This document shows positions 8,482 to 16,358 of a stretch of DNA of 17,457 nt, in pieces. The DNA comes from Polyrhizophydium stewartii (taxonomy: Eukaryota > Chytridiomycota > Chytridiomycetes > Rhizophydiales): positions 5,800 to 23,256 of the forward strand of contig JADGIZ010000140.1 in NCBI GenBank assembly GCA_027604665.1, read 5' to 3'. The position numbers and the translations under genes were made by a program. Every line of letters begins with the position of its first letter. Position 1 is the stretch's first letter. The notes beneath the pieces were generated by a model, which was not told where the DNA came from, did not search any database, and saw only the letters and a program-made list of their open reading frames with translations.

Positions 8482-8496
8482 TCGCACTATGTGCGA
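8482..8496. repeat. Hairpin tcgcac-tat-gtgcga
   Basis: A perfect 6+3+6 hairpin. A sister hairpin, tcgcacc-ata-ggtgcga, lies at 11336-11352. Confidence 0.65.
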
Positions 8497-8639
8497 CTTT
8501 AGTTTAATTAAATAGAGAGTTGATCAACGGGCCACAAGGTCTTGAGCCGCTTAGCATTTGTATTCCTAAAAGACTATCCGTAGGTGGGCGCACGCATGCT
8601 GACGCCATGGGAGTGGTTGTGGTTGTGATCCCGGCCGCG

Positions 8640-10050
8640 ATGCTTATAATATGCAAGCTTTCTCAATAAATCGCTCATTTGAACGACTTGTGTAGAATAA
8701 CTGAATCTGGTATTACTGAAACAGCTGAAAGATAACTTAACTAATACTATTATTGTAGCTATTAGAATTTCAACTATGACCTTTAACTATCATTACAAGT
8801 ATTTAGATTACATTTTGCTTGTCACATCTATTAGTGTTGTCGTATCATCCATGTTGTAAATCTTTTCATTTAGTATTTCTCTTCCTTACATGATTGATTG
8901 AAATAAGTTCTATGAACTTTCTTTTCAGAACCAACTTCTTCATTGTTCAAGTGTTTATGATTGGTTATCGGTTTATAGAATTTGGTTCCTATGATCATTG
9001 AAATAGAAAATGATATAAGGGAGTCTACTTTTAGATGATAAGATCAGCCTCAATCAAAATAACAGCATCTCCTTCAGGAAAAGATGATTTGCATAGGACA
9101 TGAATTTCTATGTTGTCTTAATGAATGACGTAAGTATTTAAGAAAAATCGTTTATGAAATTAGTTTTCTATTGGTTGTGAAATTACTCAGCTGCATAAAT
9201 AGTTGAGGAATTATTGTTGAAGTAATTGTAATACCTTCAAATCTATAAGATTTTGATAAGATTCTTGCTACATAGATTTTCCAACAGAGGTTAGAATTAA
9301 CATACCTTAGGCTTCTCTATAGTGGCAAACGATTATGTAGTGATTCAACTAGCAACTCAAATTCATTAATGAATTGTCAATAGGACTTGAGTTAGGTTAC
9401 CCCTCTCAATTTATCCTTGATCAGATAAACTAATCCATTTCTGATGTAATGAGAATTGAAAAGATTAAAAAGAATAAAATAACAAATAAAGCTAGATCAC
9501 AGTCACTAAATTAGATTAGGTATCACTTTACCTATTTGAAGGTTCTGAAGATTTGATCTACTATTCTAATTTCTGCACAAGAGTCCTTGTAAATAGCTAA
9601 CACCGGTTAGTAAGAGGTACAAATAATCTTTGACATTCTGATAATTCTATGCTGATCGACTAAGTCGATGAGTACTTGCTATTTTGCATACGCTCTTAAT
9701 GTTATCACAATTTCAACTATAATGACCATATCCCTCTTTGTTAATTCAATAGGAATATGAAAGACCAAAATAGGTTCTACTTAGACTAGAAACCCGAAAT
9801 AGTCATATACGGTTGTCTTTTAAATGAGAACATGGTTGTATCTAAATGACCGTCCACAGCTAATCACACCTTAATAGGCCATATTTATATCAATGTGTAG
9901 TAGTTCTTCTATTGATCTTATGTTGGGTGTAGACGACATTCGATTGAAGCTTTTCAAGCACCTACTACTAATTTGGATGTTGAGGAAGGCCTCGATAGTC
10001 TTGATGACCCGCAACTAGATAATCGGCTACTAAACCAATAGTCCGAAGTG
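8640..10050. other. 1.4-kb AT-rich stretch nearly free of GC elements
   Basis: Apart from the atcgactaagtcgat palindrome (9655-9669) and the 16-bp AT palindrome aattcattaatgaatt (9360-9375), no element of the usual kind occurs here. No rRNA or tRNA motif was seen. A 28-codon stop-free run on the minus strand around 9030-9115 reads like protein but is too short to call. It could be older or differently derived spacer. Confidence 0.4.
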
Positions 10051-10058
10051 TCAAAATA

Positions 10059-10072
10059 ATCACGCAGTCGCT
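10059..10072 (+). repeat. 14-bp repeat atcacgcagtcgct, three copies
   Basis: Exact copies occur at 10059-10072, 10837-10850 and 14851-14864. At 10837 the left part forms the arm of hairpin gcgtgat-ttg-atcacgc (10827-10843). The other two copies lack the left arm and so look like half-elements. Confidence 0.8.
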
Positions 10073-10164
10073 CACCCGTCAACTCCAAATACAGGTCTCC
10101 TCAAATGCGTAAAGATCACTGGTATTTTGCCTGCTGTCGATAAATCCTTTCAAGACGCAGATTG

Positions 10165-10181
10165 TCGATCTTATAGATCGA
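10165..10181. repeat. Hairpin tcgatct-tat-agatcga: possible empty form of 473-508
   Basis: A perfect 7+3+7 hairpin whose arms are identical to those that frame the 22-bp GC core at 473-508. Here the loop is only tat. It is consistent with a site where no core is present, or with loop replacement. Confidence 0.75.
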
Positions 10182-10265
10182 TAGATACGGTCAATTCCAA
10201 GTATCTAGTTGTAGTTACGAATCGAATAAACAAACAACAAAAGAAGCTTTGCATCGATGGATTCT

Positions 10266-10289
10266 GTAAGGACGACCCCCGTACGGGGG
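10266..10289. repeat. gtaaggacgaccccc module with hairpin
   Basis: gtaaggacgaccccc recurs at 17274-17288. Here it continues as ccccc-gtac-ggggg (10276-10289). At 17284 it continues as cccccc-ttaa-gggggg. The left flank is shared, and the loop and right side differ. Confidence 0.8.
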
Positions 10290-10476
10290 GAGCTAACGCG
10301 CCGTCCGATTCATGATTAGCTGCTTCCAAAGAGGGGCTGGTGCTAGTAGACACCATCCTGGAGTGCCTTCTTGGCTTATTTGGAGATTCGCAGTTTCTCA
10401 CCTTTTTCTAAAAGTCTGATTCGTGTTGCATTTCCTCACTTATTCTGGATTGGTTTATTTTCTTGCTTCCGAGGAA

Positions 10477-10620
10477 GCGGCTCTGCCGCGGTTTATTATC
10501 TAATAGTCAGGGACTGCTTCTTCTAGTATTTGCACATTATTTTTTATTCACGATCTTCGATCGTTCATTAGCTGTTCTCTATTTTGAAGCGGCTGCGCAA
10601 TTTTGATGCGGCTCCGCAAT
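10477..10620 (+). repeat. Run of three gcggct modules
   Basis: gcggctctgccgc (10477-10489), gcggctgcgcaat (10589-10601) and gcggctccgcaat (10608-10620) lie in direct orientation. The last two are only six bases apart and differ at one position. cgatc-ttc-gatcg (10551-10563) lies between. These are preceded by gaa, gaa and gat respectively. Confidence 0.8.
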
Positions 10621-10649
10621 TTTATAATAGTCAGCTAGCGGTGTGGCTA

Positions 10650-10850
10650 GCCTCAGAAGTTCTTATGAGGCCCGCCCCCTTGAGGGGCGGGGGCCCCGGA
10701 TGGGGCCGGCCACGGTCGTGACGTCGCCTCTCCTAGGTTACCGCCCTCCAAATGAGCAAGCGAAGTGCAAGCGAGGCTAGGAGGGGCACCGAAGGCGGTT
10801 ACCGAGGAATGCCCTAACACGGGCCGGCGTGATTTGATCACGCAGTCGCT
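10650..10850. repeat. Dense GC hairpin cluster
   Basis: Modules in order: gcctcagaag..cttatgaggc (10650-10671, one mismatch), cccgcccc..ggggcggg (10671-10691), ggcccc-ggat-ggggcc (10692-10707), a gacgtcgcctc word shared with 15442-15452, and gcgtgat-ttg-atcacgc (10827-10843), which carries the atcacgcagtcgct repeat. Open frames of about 70 codons through this cluster are by-products of its base composition. Confidence 0.8.
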
Positions 10851-11109
10851 CAGCCTAGCTGACATTCTCATACCCTGGATTTAATGAATATTTCATGAGC
10901 GATCGATCGTGACTACGTATAAGAGATAATCTATACCTCAACCCTATAAGTACATTCAGCTAAATACCAGTTAACTAGGAAGATACATAGGAAAATAGAC
11001 AAGGGTACCCTGAATTGGAAAAACTTATGAGAGATCAGCAACCAGTATAAGCAACTTTGTAGTGCTACACAGCTTAACTTGAAGAGTTAGGATTAGGCCC
11101 GTGAGGGGC

Positions 11110-11170
11110 AATCCCGATCTCGGCGCGGAAGCGCGGAGGGCCTCCGGCCCGGCTAACGCGGATCGGGATT
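11110..11170. repeat. Compound hairpin with 10-bp outer stem
   Basis: aatcccgatc (11110-11119) pairs perfectly with gatcgggatt (11161-11170). The 41-bp GC interior contains gcgc-ggaa-gcgc (11123-11134) and gggcc-tcc-ggccc (11138-11150). It has the same layout as 473-508 (AT-containing outer arms, GC core inside) but is larger. Confidence 0.85.
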
Positions 11171-11260
11171 TTGCTATCGCGGTTATTTGCTTTTCTATTT
11201 CTTCTCTTAGATAGTTGAAATTTACTGATTTGAGTTAATTAAATAATTGTTACATTCAGC

Positions 11261-11304
11261 CGGAGCAGCTCCGCTGCGGTCGCTAGCGCGAGCTACGCGT
11301 AGCT
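11261..11304 (+). repeat. 44-bp GC element, copy B
   Basis: This has two differences from copy A (3927-3970). Only the element is shared, and the flanks on both sides are unrelated, which places its boundaries at cggagcag and gtagct. Confidence 0.9.
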
Positions 11305-11335
11305 CAATAATTCTTGTTGAATGCTAGATGATTCA

Positions 11336-11352
11336 TCGCACCATAGGTGCGA
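11336..11352. repeat. Hairpin tcgcacc-ata-ggtgcga
   Basis: A perfect 7+3+7 hairpin, followed at once by gcttcgcgat, which is shared with the gcggcttcgcgat modules. Confidence 0.7.
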
Positions 11353-11421
11353 GCTTCGCGATCTATGAAGCTGTTCTCTATCTAAACTGGGGCTACGCAT
11401 ATGCGACTATCTCGTCCGCTA

Positions 11422-11629
11422 GGGCCCCCTGTAGGGGCCCCCCGCCCCTCAAGGGGGCGGGCCGGAGCGACGTCGCGGCCAAGATTGTGACTACACAATT
11501 TATTAAGAGATAACAATATAGTTGTGGAGTAAACCCGGCCCTGAGGGGCGGGTTCCCGCATCCGCGGCAACCCTACTGAATCAATCGAAAACCGACGCGA
11601 CGTCATGGTGCCGCCCCCGCCAGGGGCGG
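11422..11629. repeat. GC hairpin cluster with G/C-run stems
   Basis: It contains gggcccc..ggggccc (11422-11440), cccgcccc..gggcggg (11441-11461), gcgacgtcgcggcc (11467-11480, the reverse complement of 15437-15450), cccggccc-tga-ggggcggg with one mismatch (11534-11552) and ccgcccc-cgcca-ggggcgg (11611-11629). The C4-TTGA/TCAA-G4 type stems resemble 8389-8406 and 10671-10691. Confidence 0.8.
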
Positions 11630-11746
11630 TGACAAGGTACTCCACCAAATCAGGTCATTTTCTTTAACAAAACTCGGTTTATTTTTTACCTATTAGCTAA
11701 AGTACAAATTGGAAGTTGATTACTGGTTTCACCTAGAAATGCGTTT

Positions 11747-11771
11747 AGGGCATCGCTGACGCTAGCCCGAT
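11747..11771 (+). repeat. agggc...gcccgat element, 25-bp short form
   Basis: It begins agggcatcgct and ends gacgctagcccgat. The 36-bp copy at 13811-13846 is identical except for 11 extra bases (tggcgcgagct) between these parts. See also 13463-13500 and 15362-15386 on the other strand. Confidence 0.9.
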
Positions 11772-11842
11772 CTAATCAAAGAAGATACGGCCCATCTAAT
11801 GAGTTAAGAGGAGATAAATAAGGAGGATATTCCCAAACCCTC

Positions 11843-11862
11843 CACCTGGTCTAGACCAGGTG
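11843..11862. repeat. 20-bp perfect palindrome
   Basis: cacctggtctagaccaggtg is perfectly self-complementary with no loop. It is among the longest uninterrupted palindromes seen in the window, and its composition is balanced, unlike the GC modules. No copy elsewhere was noticed. Confidence 0.85.
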
Positions 11863-13104
11863 TAAAGACAGCTAGCCCATGTAAAACTGGCTCATGCACT
11901 TATTAGCGTAACACTCACATGCTTCTAACAACTAGTGACATAATCGGGGCCGATTCCACCCTTACTCTACTTCCAAAGACTAAAAATAATTGCGAAGCCG
12001 CTTCAACTTCTGATCTCAATTAATTAGTGGAAGGGAGGGATTTGAGATACCCCGAAAATTAAGAATTGAAGTATGGTTGCCCCCAAAAGGAGATGAAGTA
12101 GTTATTGATATCTTGAATTCTAAGGTAGCTACGGATTCTCCTTGGGGGTCTAAAATGGGTTAGGAGGTAATCTATTATTGCTATTTTATCAAGATCATTT
12201 CACCCTCCATTGATCGGTTCCTCAATTGATAAGGTGGATTATTTACCATAGTCTATATAGTTATAATAGCTCATTATGGAAATTAATAATAAAAAGCTGG
12301 ATAATAAAAAATGACCACCTTAGATAACTTATACAAATAACAGCCGCTCTAAAAATGGCCATCTATTAAATACAATCACTATGACCTAGTATCAACCCTT
12401 TCTTAAAAGGAGATAACTGATGACCTATAGATATTCTTTAAAAATAAACTACGGATTGTAGCATTCGCAAATAAATTAATTATATTTACTTATGTAGATT
12501 CGGGTAAACGAATCCCCGCCTAGCGGTGATTCTTTAAATAACAGCTCATTTATGTTTTATTTGAAGTTGACTAATGATTGTGTAAGTCTTATTGAATTAA
12601 AGCTAGATATAGAATTGATCAAATCGCAAAGTTGTCACTACAATGAGGATACTTAAAATAATAAACGGTAGTTACTTAAAATAGTTAATAGCCGATCTTA
12701 AGATGATCCTTTAAAATGGCTTTCTCCTATTCTTCACCAGGGCTCTACATCATAAAGAGATAGTTGAAACGGCTGGACCTGTTCTCAATTATTTCCTTAA
12801 AATCAGATATGAAACTCTCCGGTCATTATTCTTAACTTATTCAAGTATGCGTTTAATATGAATAGAGAGGAAACATAAAAATGAAAAAACTGTACAACGC
12901 AGGAACTCAACCCAAACCTCGAACCACCAACTAAAAATGGTCAAACTCGATTTAATCGAATGAATAGCTGATGTTAAATTTGTCATAGGTGTTTAATTAT
13001 ATAAGATTCCATAATAATCTGCATGCTATTCTTTAATTGTATTAGCTATTGATCCTAATTTCGTAAGGAAACCCTAAGGGTGGTCAATCACTTTTGAGGA
13101 AAAT
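11863..13104. other. AT-rich spacer with few elements
   Basis: No gene is recognised. Structures present: aatcgg-gg-ccgatt (11942-11955), attgcgaagccgc module (11989-12001), the long hairpin at 12080-12148, gaatcNccgcctagcggNgattc (12510-12532) and tcgat-tta-atcga (12947-12959). Confidence 0.5.
12080..12148. repeat. Long-range hairpin, 12-bp stem with 2-base bulge
   Basis: ccccca-a-aaggaga (12080-12093, two extra A) pairs with tctccttggggg (12137-12148) across a 43-base loop. Longer loop than the other hairpins in the window, so it could instead be part of a small structured RNA. There is no supporting copy. Confidence 0.55.
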
Positions 13105-13291
13105 CGCTAGGTCGCTAGTAGGGCGAAGCCCGGTCGCGGACGCTAGTAGACCGGAGGTCGGTCGCGGAGTGACCGGAGCCTTGTAAAGGCTCCTACGTCA
13201 CGTCCGTGACCGGGGCGCCTCAGGCGCCCCCCCGGTGCTTCAAGCACCGGGCCTCAGAAGAGCTTCTGAGGCTAGTCACGTCCGCCGCTCC
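13105..13291 (+). repeat. Largest composite GC element, at least six hairpins
   Basis: Two 28-bp units (13113-13140 and 13141-13168) share cgctagtag and cggtcgcgga but have different palindromic centres, ggc-gaa-gcc and acc-gga-ggt. Then follow ggagcctt-gta-aaggctcc (13175-13193), ggggcgcct-c-aggcgcccc (13212-13230), cccggtgct-tca-agcaccggg (13231-13251) and gcctcagaag-ag-cttctgaggc (13251-13272). The element ends at gccgctcc (13284-13291). Part of it is inverted at 4521-4596. Confidence 0.9.
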
Positions 13292-13462
13292 GAGTTGACG
13301 TAATGATAAAAGTAAATATTTAATAAGAGTTAAGCGTTCCTCTAGTAAATTGTAGTAGACAATTAAATATCTTTTTTAGTTAATGAAAAGGCTCAACCCT
13401 TATGTAATAAATGTCAACGGAATAGAAGTATGACACGGTGATTCTCTAAAGATAAATAAGTA

Positions 13463-13592
13463 ATCGGGGCGGCGCGTCAGCTCGCGCCTAGCGACGCCCC
13501 TCCGATACGCAGCGGAGCGGAGTGGCGGGGCCCCCCCTAAGGGGGGCCCCCCCGGGACTTCTAGTCCCGGGCCTCAGAAGAACTTCTGAGGC
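13463..13592. repeat. Composite GC element with G/C-block hairpin
   Basis: It starts with the reverse-orientation agggc-type element (13463-13500, full-length form). A cggagtggcg word (13517-13526) leads into ggggcccccc-ctaa-ggggggcccc (13527-13550), then cccgggact-tct-agtcccggg (13551-13571), then gcctcagaag-aa-cttctgaggc (13571-13592). The last two modules follow each other in the same order and phase as at 13231-13272. Confidence 0.9.
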
Positions 13593-13706
13593 GACGCCAC
13601 GGCTCCAATCAATAATTAATCTGATGAGCTACACGATATTCAATAAACCATTTCAACAGCTTTAATTAGGTGTGATACTTCAGAGGTTATAAAACATTTT
13701 AATCCA

Positions 13707-13769
13707 GCTCGCTAGCGCGAGCTCCGCGTAGCTCCGGGCGCGGCCGCCGCTGCGCAGCGCCGCCGCTCC
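13707..13769 (+). repeat. GC element: right half of 44-bp element joined to gctgcgcagc palindrome
   Basis: tcgctagcgcgagct and ccgcgtagct (13709-13733) combine the two variable positions of copies A and B of the 44-bp element. It is followed by the palindrome gctgcgcagc (13749-13758) and ends in gccgctcc (13762-13769). ccatct-a-agatgg follows at 13773-13785. Confidence 0.85.
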
Positions 13770-13810
13770 AAACCATCTAAGATGGCTTCATGCTATTTAC
13801 GTAGTTCGTT

Positions 13811-13846
13811 AGGGCATCGCTTGGCGCGAGCTGACGCTAGCCCGAT
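13811..13846 (+). repeat. agggc...gcccgat element, 36-bp full form
   Basis: It reads agggcatcgct, then tggcgcgagct, then gacgctagcccgat. The reverse complement of 13463-13500 matches it closely, including gcgcgagctgacgc. Two 25-bp forms (11747-11771, and 15362-15386 on the minus strand) lack different internal segments. Confidence 0.9.
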
Positions 13847-14850
13847 TTATAGCTAATGACTCTTGGGTATTAATTGACGTAGCTGTATTTCAGATAAATC
13901 ACTACCATTCTATGATTCAGGCTTTGTACAACCAATATAAAATGAACTAGAGTTGAAAATAGAAAGTTAATTAATTGTATATCATTGGTGTATCCGACTA
14001 GGCTAATTGATAGATAGCAAAAGCGATTAATGATTGCCCAAAATGGTTAAACCTATAAAACCATCCCGCTAGGAGTCGCTCCAAGAATGAGATTGCTCAA
14101 TTTGAGCTCAGGACTTCCAGGTGTCGTAGGCAGGCTATGGTTAAGCACGTTTCAACCCAACCTTTGATAGAGGGAATCCAAATATGGTGATAGAACATTC
14201 GAGGTTACTCTTAATCTACTAAAACTAGAGCTTTATCGCGAAGCTTGACAAGATCTGGGATCTGCAACCTCTAGGGGGCTTCTGTCAATTTGGATACACG
14301 GAATATAACATTACTCCAATAAAGAGCACTCCTGTTAAGATAGGGGCTCCTCCATTACATGACGTTCGCGTCTACTATATATACATTCCCTCATATTGAT
14401 CATCTTAATTGTTATAGTAAGTAGGTCTTTAACTAGACCAATACAGGACCTATTATCAATATTAGACATAAGGCCCAATGGTAAGCTAACCGTTGTGCAC
14501 CATAGAAACTTCAAATGACATTTTTCTAAACCTTTTAATAAAGGGGAAGTCATTATTCATAAACTACTAAGTAAGTTAATGCAGCTACTTTTAATCTTTC
14601 CTCTCTTGTGTTATAATTATGTCAGTTTAGATTGATAAACTCTTAGAAGTCAAACAATGTTTGTAAGTAATTATCTTTTATATTGTAAATCTGGTTCAAA
14701 TCTTAAGATAGCTTATTTGATACCTAAATCCTCTCTTTGGTATTTATACTAACCTTATTAATTTAACAACCTCTCATGATTTGCTAATTAGAAACCAGTG
14801 TTTTATTTAGAATCCGGCAGTTGTAGATAAGAATTGGATTATGATGTAGA
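13847..14850. other. AT-rich spacer, no gene recognised
   Basis: About 1 kb has almost no GC elements. A 72-codon minus-strand frame at 14335-14553 has no recognisable family and is not called. Small hairpin ggtct-ttaact-agacc lies at about 14425-14440. A TTC-loop-like word (ggttcaaatc near 14692) lacks paired flanks, so no tRNA is called. Confidence 0.5.
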
Positions 14851-14911
14851 ATCACGCAGTCGCTTAAGAAAAGGAAGATGAGTCGTCAACATCAAATTAG
14901 GGCTACCAACC

Positions 14912-14928
14912 ATCGATTGTAAATCGAT
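14912..14928. repeat. Hairpin atcgatt-gta-aatcgat
   Basis: A perfect 7+3+7 AT-rich hairpin, one of the many trinucleotide-loop hairpins in the window. Confidence 0.65.
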
Positions 14929-14989
14929 TCATAATAGTAAAAGGAAAATAGATAATCCAATTAGTGGACTACCAATATGTGTCACCAAA

Positions 14990-15271
14990 TTAAGGATGAG
15001 GATTATAACCAGCAATATAACGAATGGAACCATCCAAAGCAGTAATAAGAATAATAAATAGCATAAGTCTATTATTAATTATAGCACCCAAAAAGGAATA
15101 AAAGATCGACTCACCCAAACTAGCCAGAAGAGGTATCCTAAAAGCTTGAAGATAAACAAAGAATCCAATTAATGATATACCAATTACCAATAGCAGCCAA
15201 AGGAGTAATATTAGCATCCAAAACTTGTAGATAAACAGAATACAATCATTAATACTTTTAATATCAACCAC
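14990..15271 (-). CDS. Hydrophobic 93-codon frame, unidentified; possible decayed membrane-protein fragment
   Basis: The frame (start MVDIKSINDC, end YIAGYNPHP) has two strongly hydrophobic spans, about residues 12-41 and 53-77, which could be membrane helices. The same strand stays open in a second frame over 15142-15237 (VYLQVLDANITPLAAIGNWY at its start) and a third just beyond the stop (LVTHIGSPLIGLSIFLLLL). This may be decay by frameshifts, or simply T-rich sequence. I find no match to cytochrome b, oxidase subunits or other organelle proteins I know. The plus strand holds imperfect internal repeats (15135-15158 and 15216-15237), which weakens the case. Confidence 0.2.
   Translation of the reverse strand: MVDIKSINDCILFIYKFWMLILLLWLLLVIGISLIGFFVYLQAFRIPLLASLGESIFYSFLGAIINNRLMLFIILITALDGSIRYIAGYNPHP
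15135..15237 (+). repeat. Imperfect direct repeats inside the hydrophobic frame
   Basis: atcctaaaagcttgaagataaaca (in parts: atcct, aaaagcttg, aagataaaca; 15135-15158) resembles 15216-15237 (atcca, aaacttg, tagataaaca). ccaaagcagtaata (15034-15047) likewise resembles ccaaaggagtaata (15197-15210). Old short duplications explain part of this region. Confidence 0.5.
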
Positions 15272-15361
15272 CTACTAAAGTTAATGCAGGATTCATCCGA
15301 ATATTATGTAGAAGATAACGATTAATAAGATTGCGAAGCATCACAATCAATAAATTGACTA

Positions 15362-15386
15362 ATCGGGCGGCGCCAAGCGACGCCCT
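15362..15386 (-). repeat. agggc...gcccgat element, second 25-bp short form
   Basis: On the minus strand it reads agggcgtcgcttggcgc then cgcccgat. Compared with the full form it lacks the segment containing gagctgacgc, bounded in the long copy by gcgc repeats. This differs from the segment missing at 11747-11771. The hairpin agttac-gaa-gtaact (15397-15411) follows. Confidence 0.85.
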
Positions 15387-15430
15387 AACCGAAAAGAGTT
15401 ACGAAGTAACTGCAGTTTAAATACTACCAG

Positions 15431-15554
15431 AATCGCGGCCGCGACGTCGCCTCAGAAGCTCTTCTGAGGCCCGGATCTGAAGGATCCGGGGGAGCCTAGT
15501 AAAGGCTCCGGTCGCGGAGTGGCCGGCCTTCGCCTACGCCACACCCGCCGCTTC
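15431..15554. repeat. Composite GC element
   Basis: Modules in order: ggccgcgacgtcgc (15437-15450; inverted at 11467-11480), gcctcagaag-ct-cttctgaggc (15449-15470), cccggatct-gaa-ggatccggg (15470-15490), ggagcct-agtaa-aggctcc (15491-15509), then ggtcgcggagtggccgg. It ends in gccgcttc (15547-15554). The first two hairpins occur in the opposite order to 13231-13272, showing shuffling. Confidence 0.9.
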
Positions 15555-15593
15555 TCCATCTAGGTTACTAGAGGTGGCCTCCTACAAAGCTCA

Positions 15594-15609
15594 ATCGCGA
15601 AGCCGCTCC
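15594..15609 (-). repeat. gcggcttcgcgat module, inverted
   Basis: atcgcgaagccgc is the exact reverse complement of 1808-1820 and 16202-16214, and is extended by the gccgctcc end motif (15602-15609). Confidence 0.8.
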
Positions 15610-16201
15610 ATTGTACTACTATTTCCTTTTTCATTGGTATTATTCCTAAACCTCCAATAGGAAATCTTGCTTCAGGGTAGAGCCTCAACTACCCGCTAGC
15701 GTATCCTTCATCACTAATCTTTAGTGTGATTGCTTTTGCTTCTCTATTCAGTTAGATCCCCCCTTCTAATTGAAAGTAAAAATATTATTCTGTATTTTTT
15801 TCGAGAATGTAGCTAGCTCTCCTACTGTCCTTGCATTTCTTCTCAGAGTCTAGGCGTGGTGAGGATAGTTTACATATTGGTTCAGCTCCTTTCTAGATAG
15901 ATGATCGATTATTCATCGGCCCCCCCGATTCACATCTATTAATCGCGGCGCGACTGCGTGCTACGGGTGTATTTGCAATTAGATGGTGTTTATAAGGGTA
16001 AACACCTTAATACCTCGATAATAAGAATGACGAGCAAAATACGAGAGCTCTATTCAAGACTTTAGTTGAGAGAACGAGCAAACAGAAATGGTCGCGGCTT
16101 CACCTCGATCAATAATTAGAGGCCCTACGGCCTCACAGAGATGATAATCCATTTATTGCTAGGAGCGGTGAGCTCAGGCGCTTATTTCTTTATTTACTTA
16201 A
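15610..16201. other. AT-rich spacer with two small hairpins
   Basis: atcgg-ccccc-ccgat (15915-15929) and gaggcc-ctac-ggcctc (16119-16134) are the only clear structures. cgcgactgcgtg (15949-15960) partly matches the inverted atcacgcagtcgct repeat. No gene is recognised. Confidence 0.5.
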
Positions 16202-16268
16202 GCGGCTTCGCGATTTCGGGTCAGGAGGACCCTCTGCTTTTATCCTGACCCTCTTTAGGTTAGAGGGT
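16202..16268. repeat. gcggcttcgcgat module followed by two overlapping hairpins
   Basis: After the 13-bp module (16202-16214), gggtcagga (16218-16226) pairs with tcctgaccc (16243-16251). accctct (16248-16254) pairs with agagggt (16262-16268). The two stems overlap by four bases and cannot both form fully. A second accctct (about 16229-16235) in the first loop could also pair with agagggt. No T-run follows, so a terminator is not supported. Confidence 0.7.
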
Positions 16269-16358
16269 AAATTCATAAACCACCTAATATCAATATCACC
16301 TATTGGCTATCTGAGATTGCGACACGGAGCCATTTCATATGGAATTTCTGATCACCCC

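Noticed and set aside
9028..9120. Minus-strand 28-codon stop-free run that reads like protein
   Set aside because: It is bounded by stops on both sides, has no start, and a run of this length is expected by chance in this composition.
10653..11648. Open frames of 61-88 codons in both strands (10653-10871, 11328-11513, 11382-11648)
   Set aside because: They exist because the GC hairpin clusters contain few A/T-rich stop codons. The peptides are glycine, proline and alanine runs translated from hairpin stems.
14335..14553. 72-codon minus-strand frame
   Set aside because: No recognised domain, ordinary composition, and no sign of translation signals. Length is within chance expectation.
14688..14705. 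ggttcaaatc as a tRNA T-loop
   Set aside because: The bases on each side do not form a T-stem, and no acceptor or anticodon arm could be laid out.
16036..16050. atacgagag resembling the sarcin-ricin loop
   Set aside because: The diagnostic agtacgagaggacc is not present, and flanks do not pair as the helix requires.
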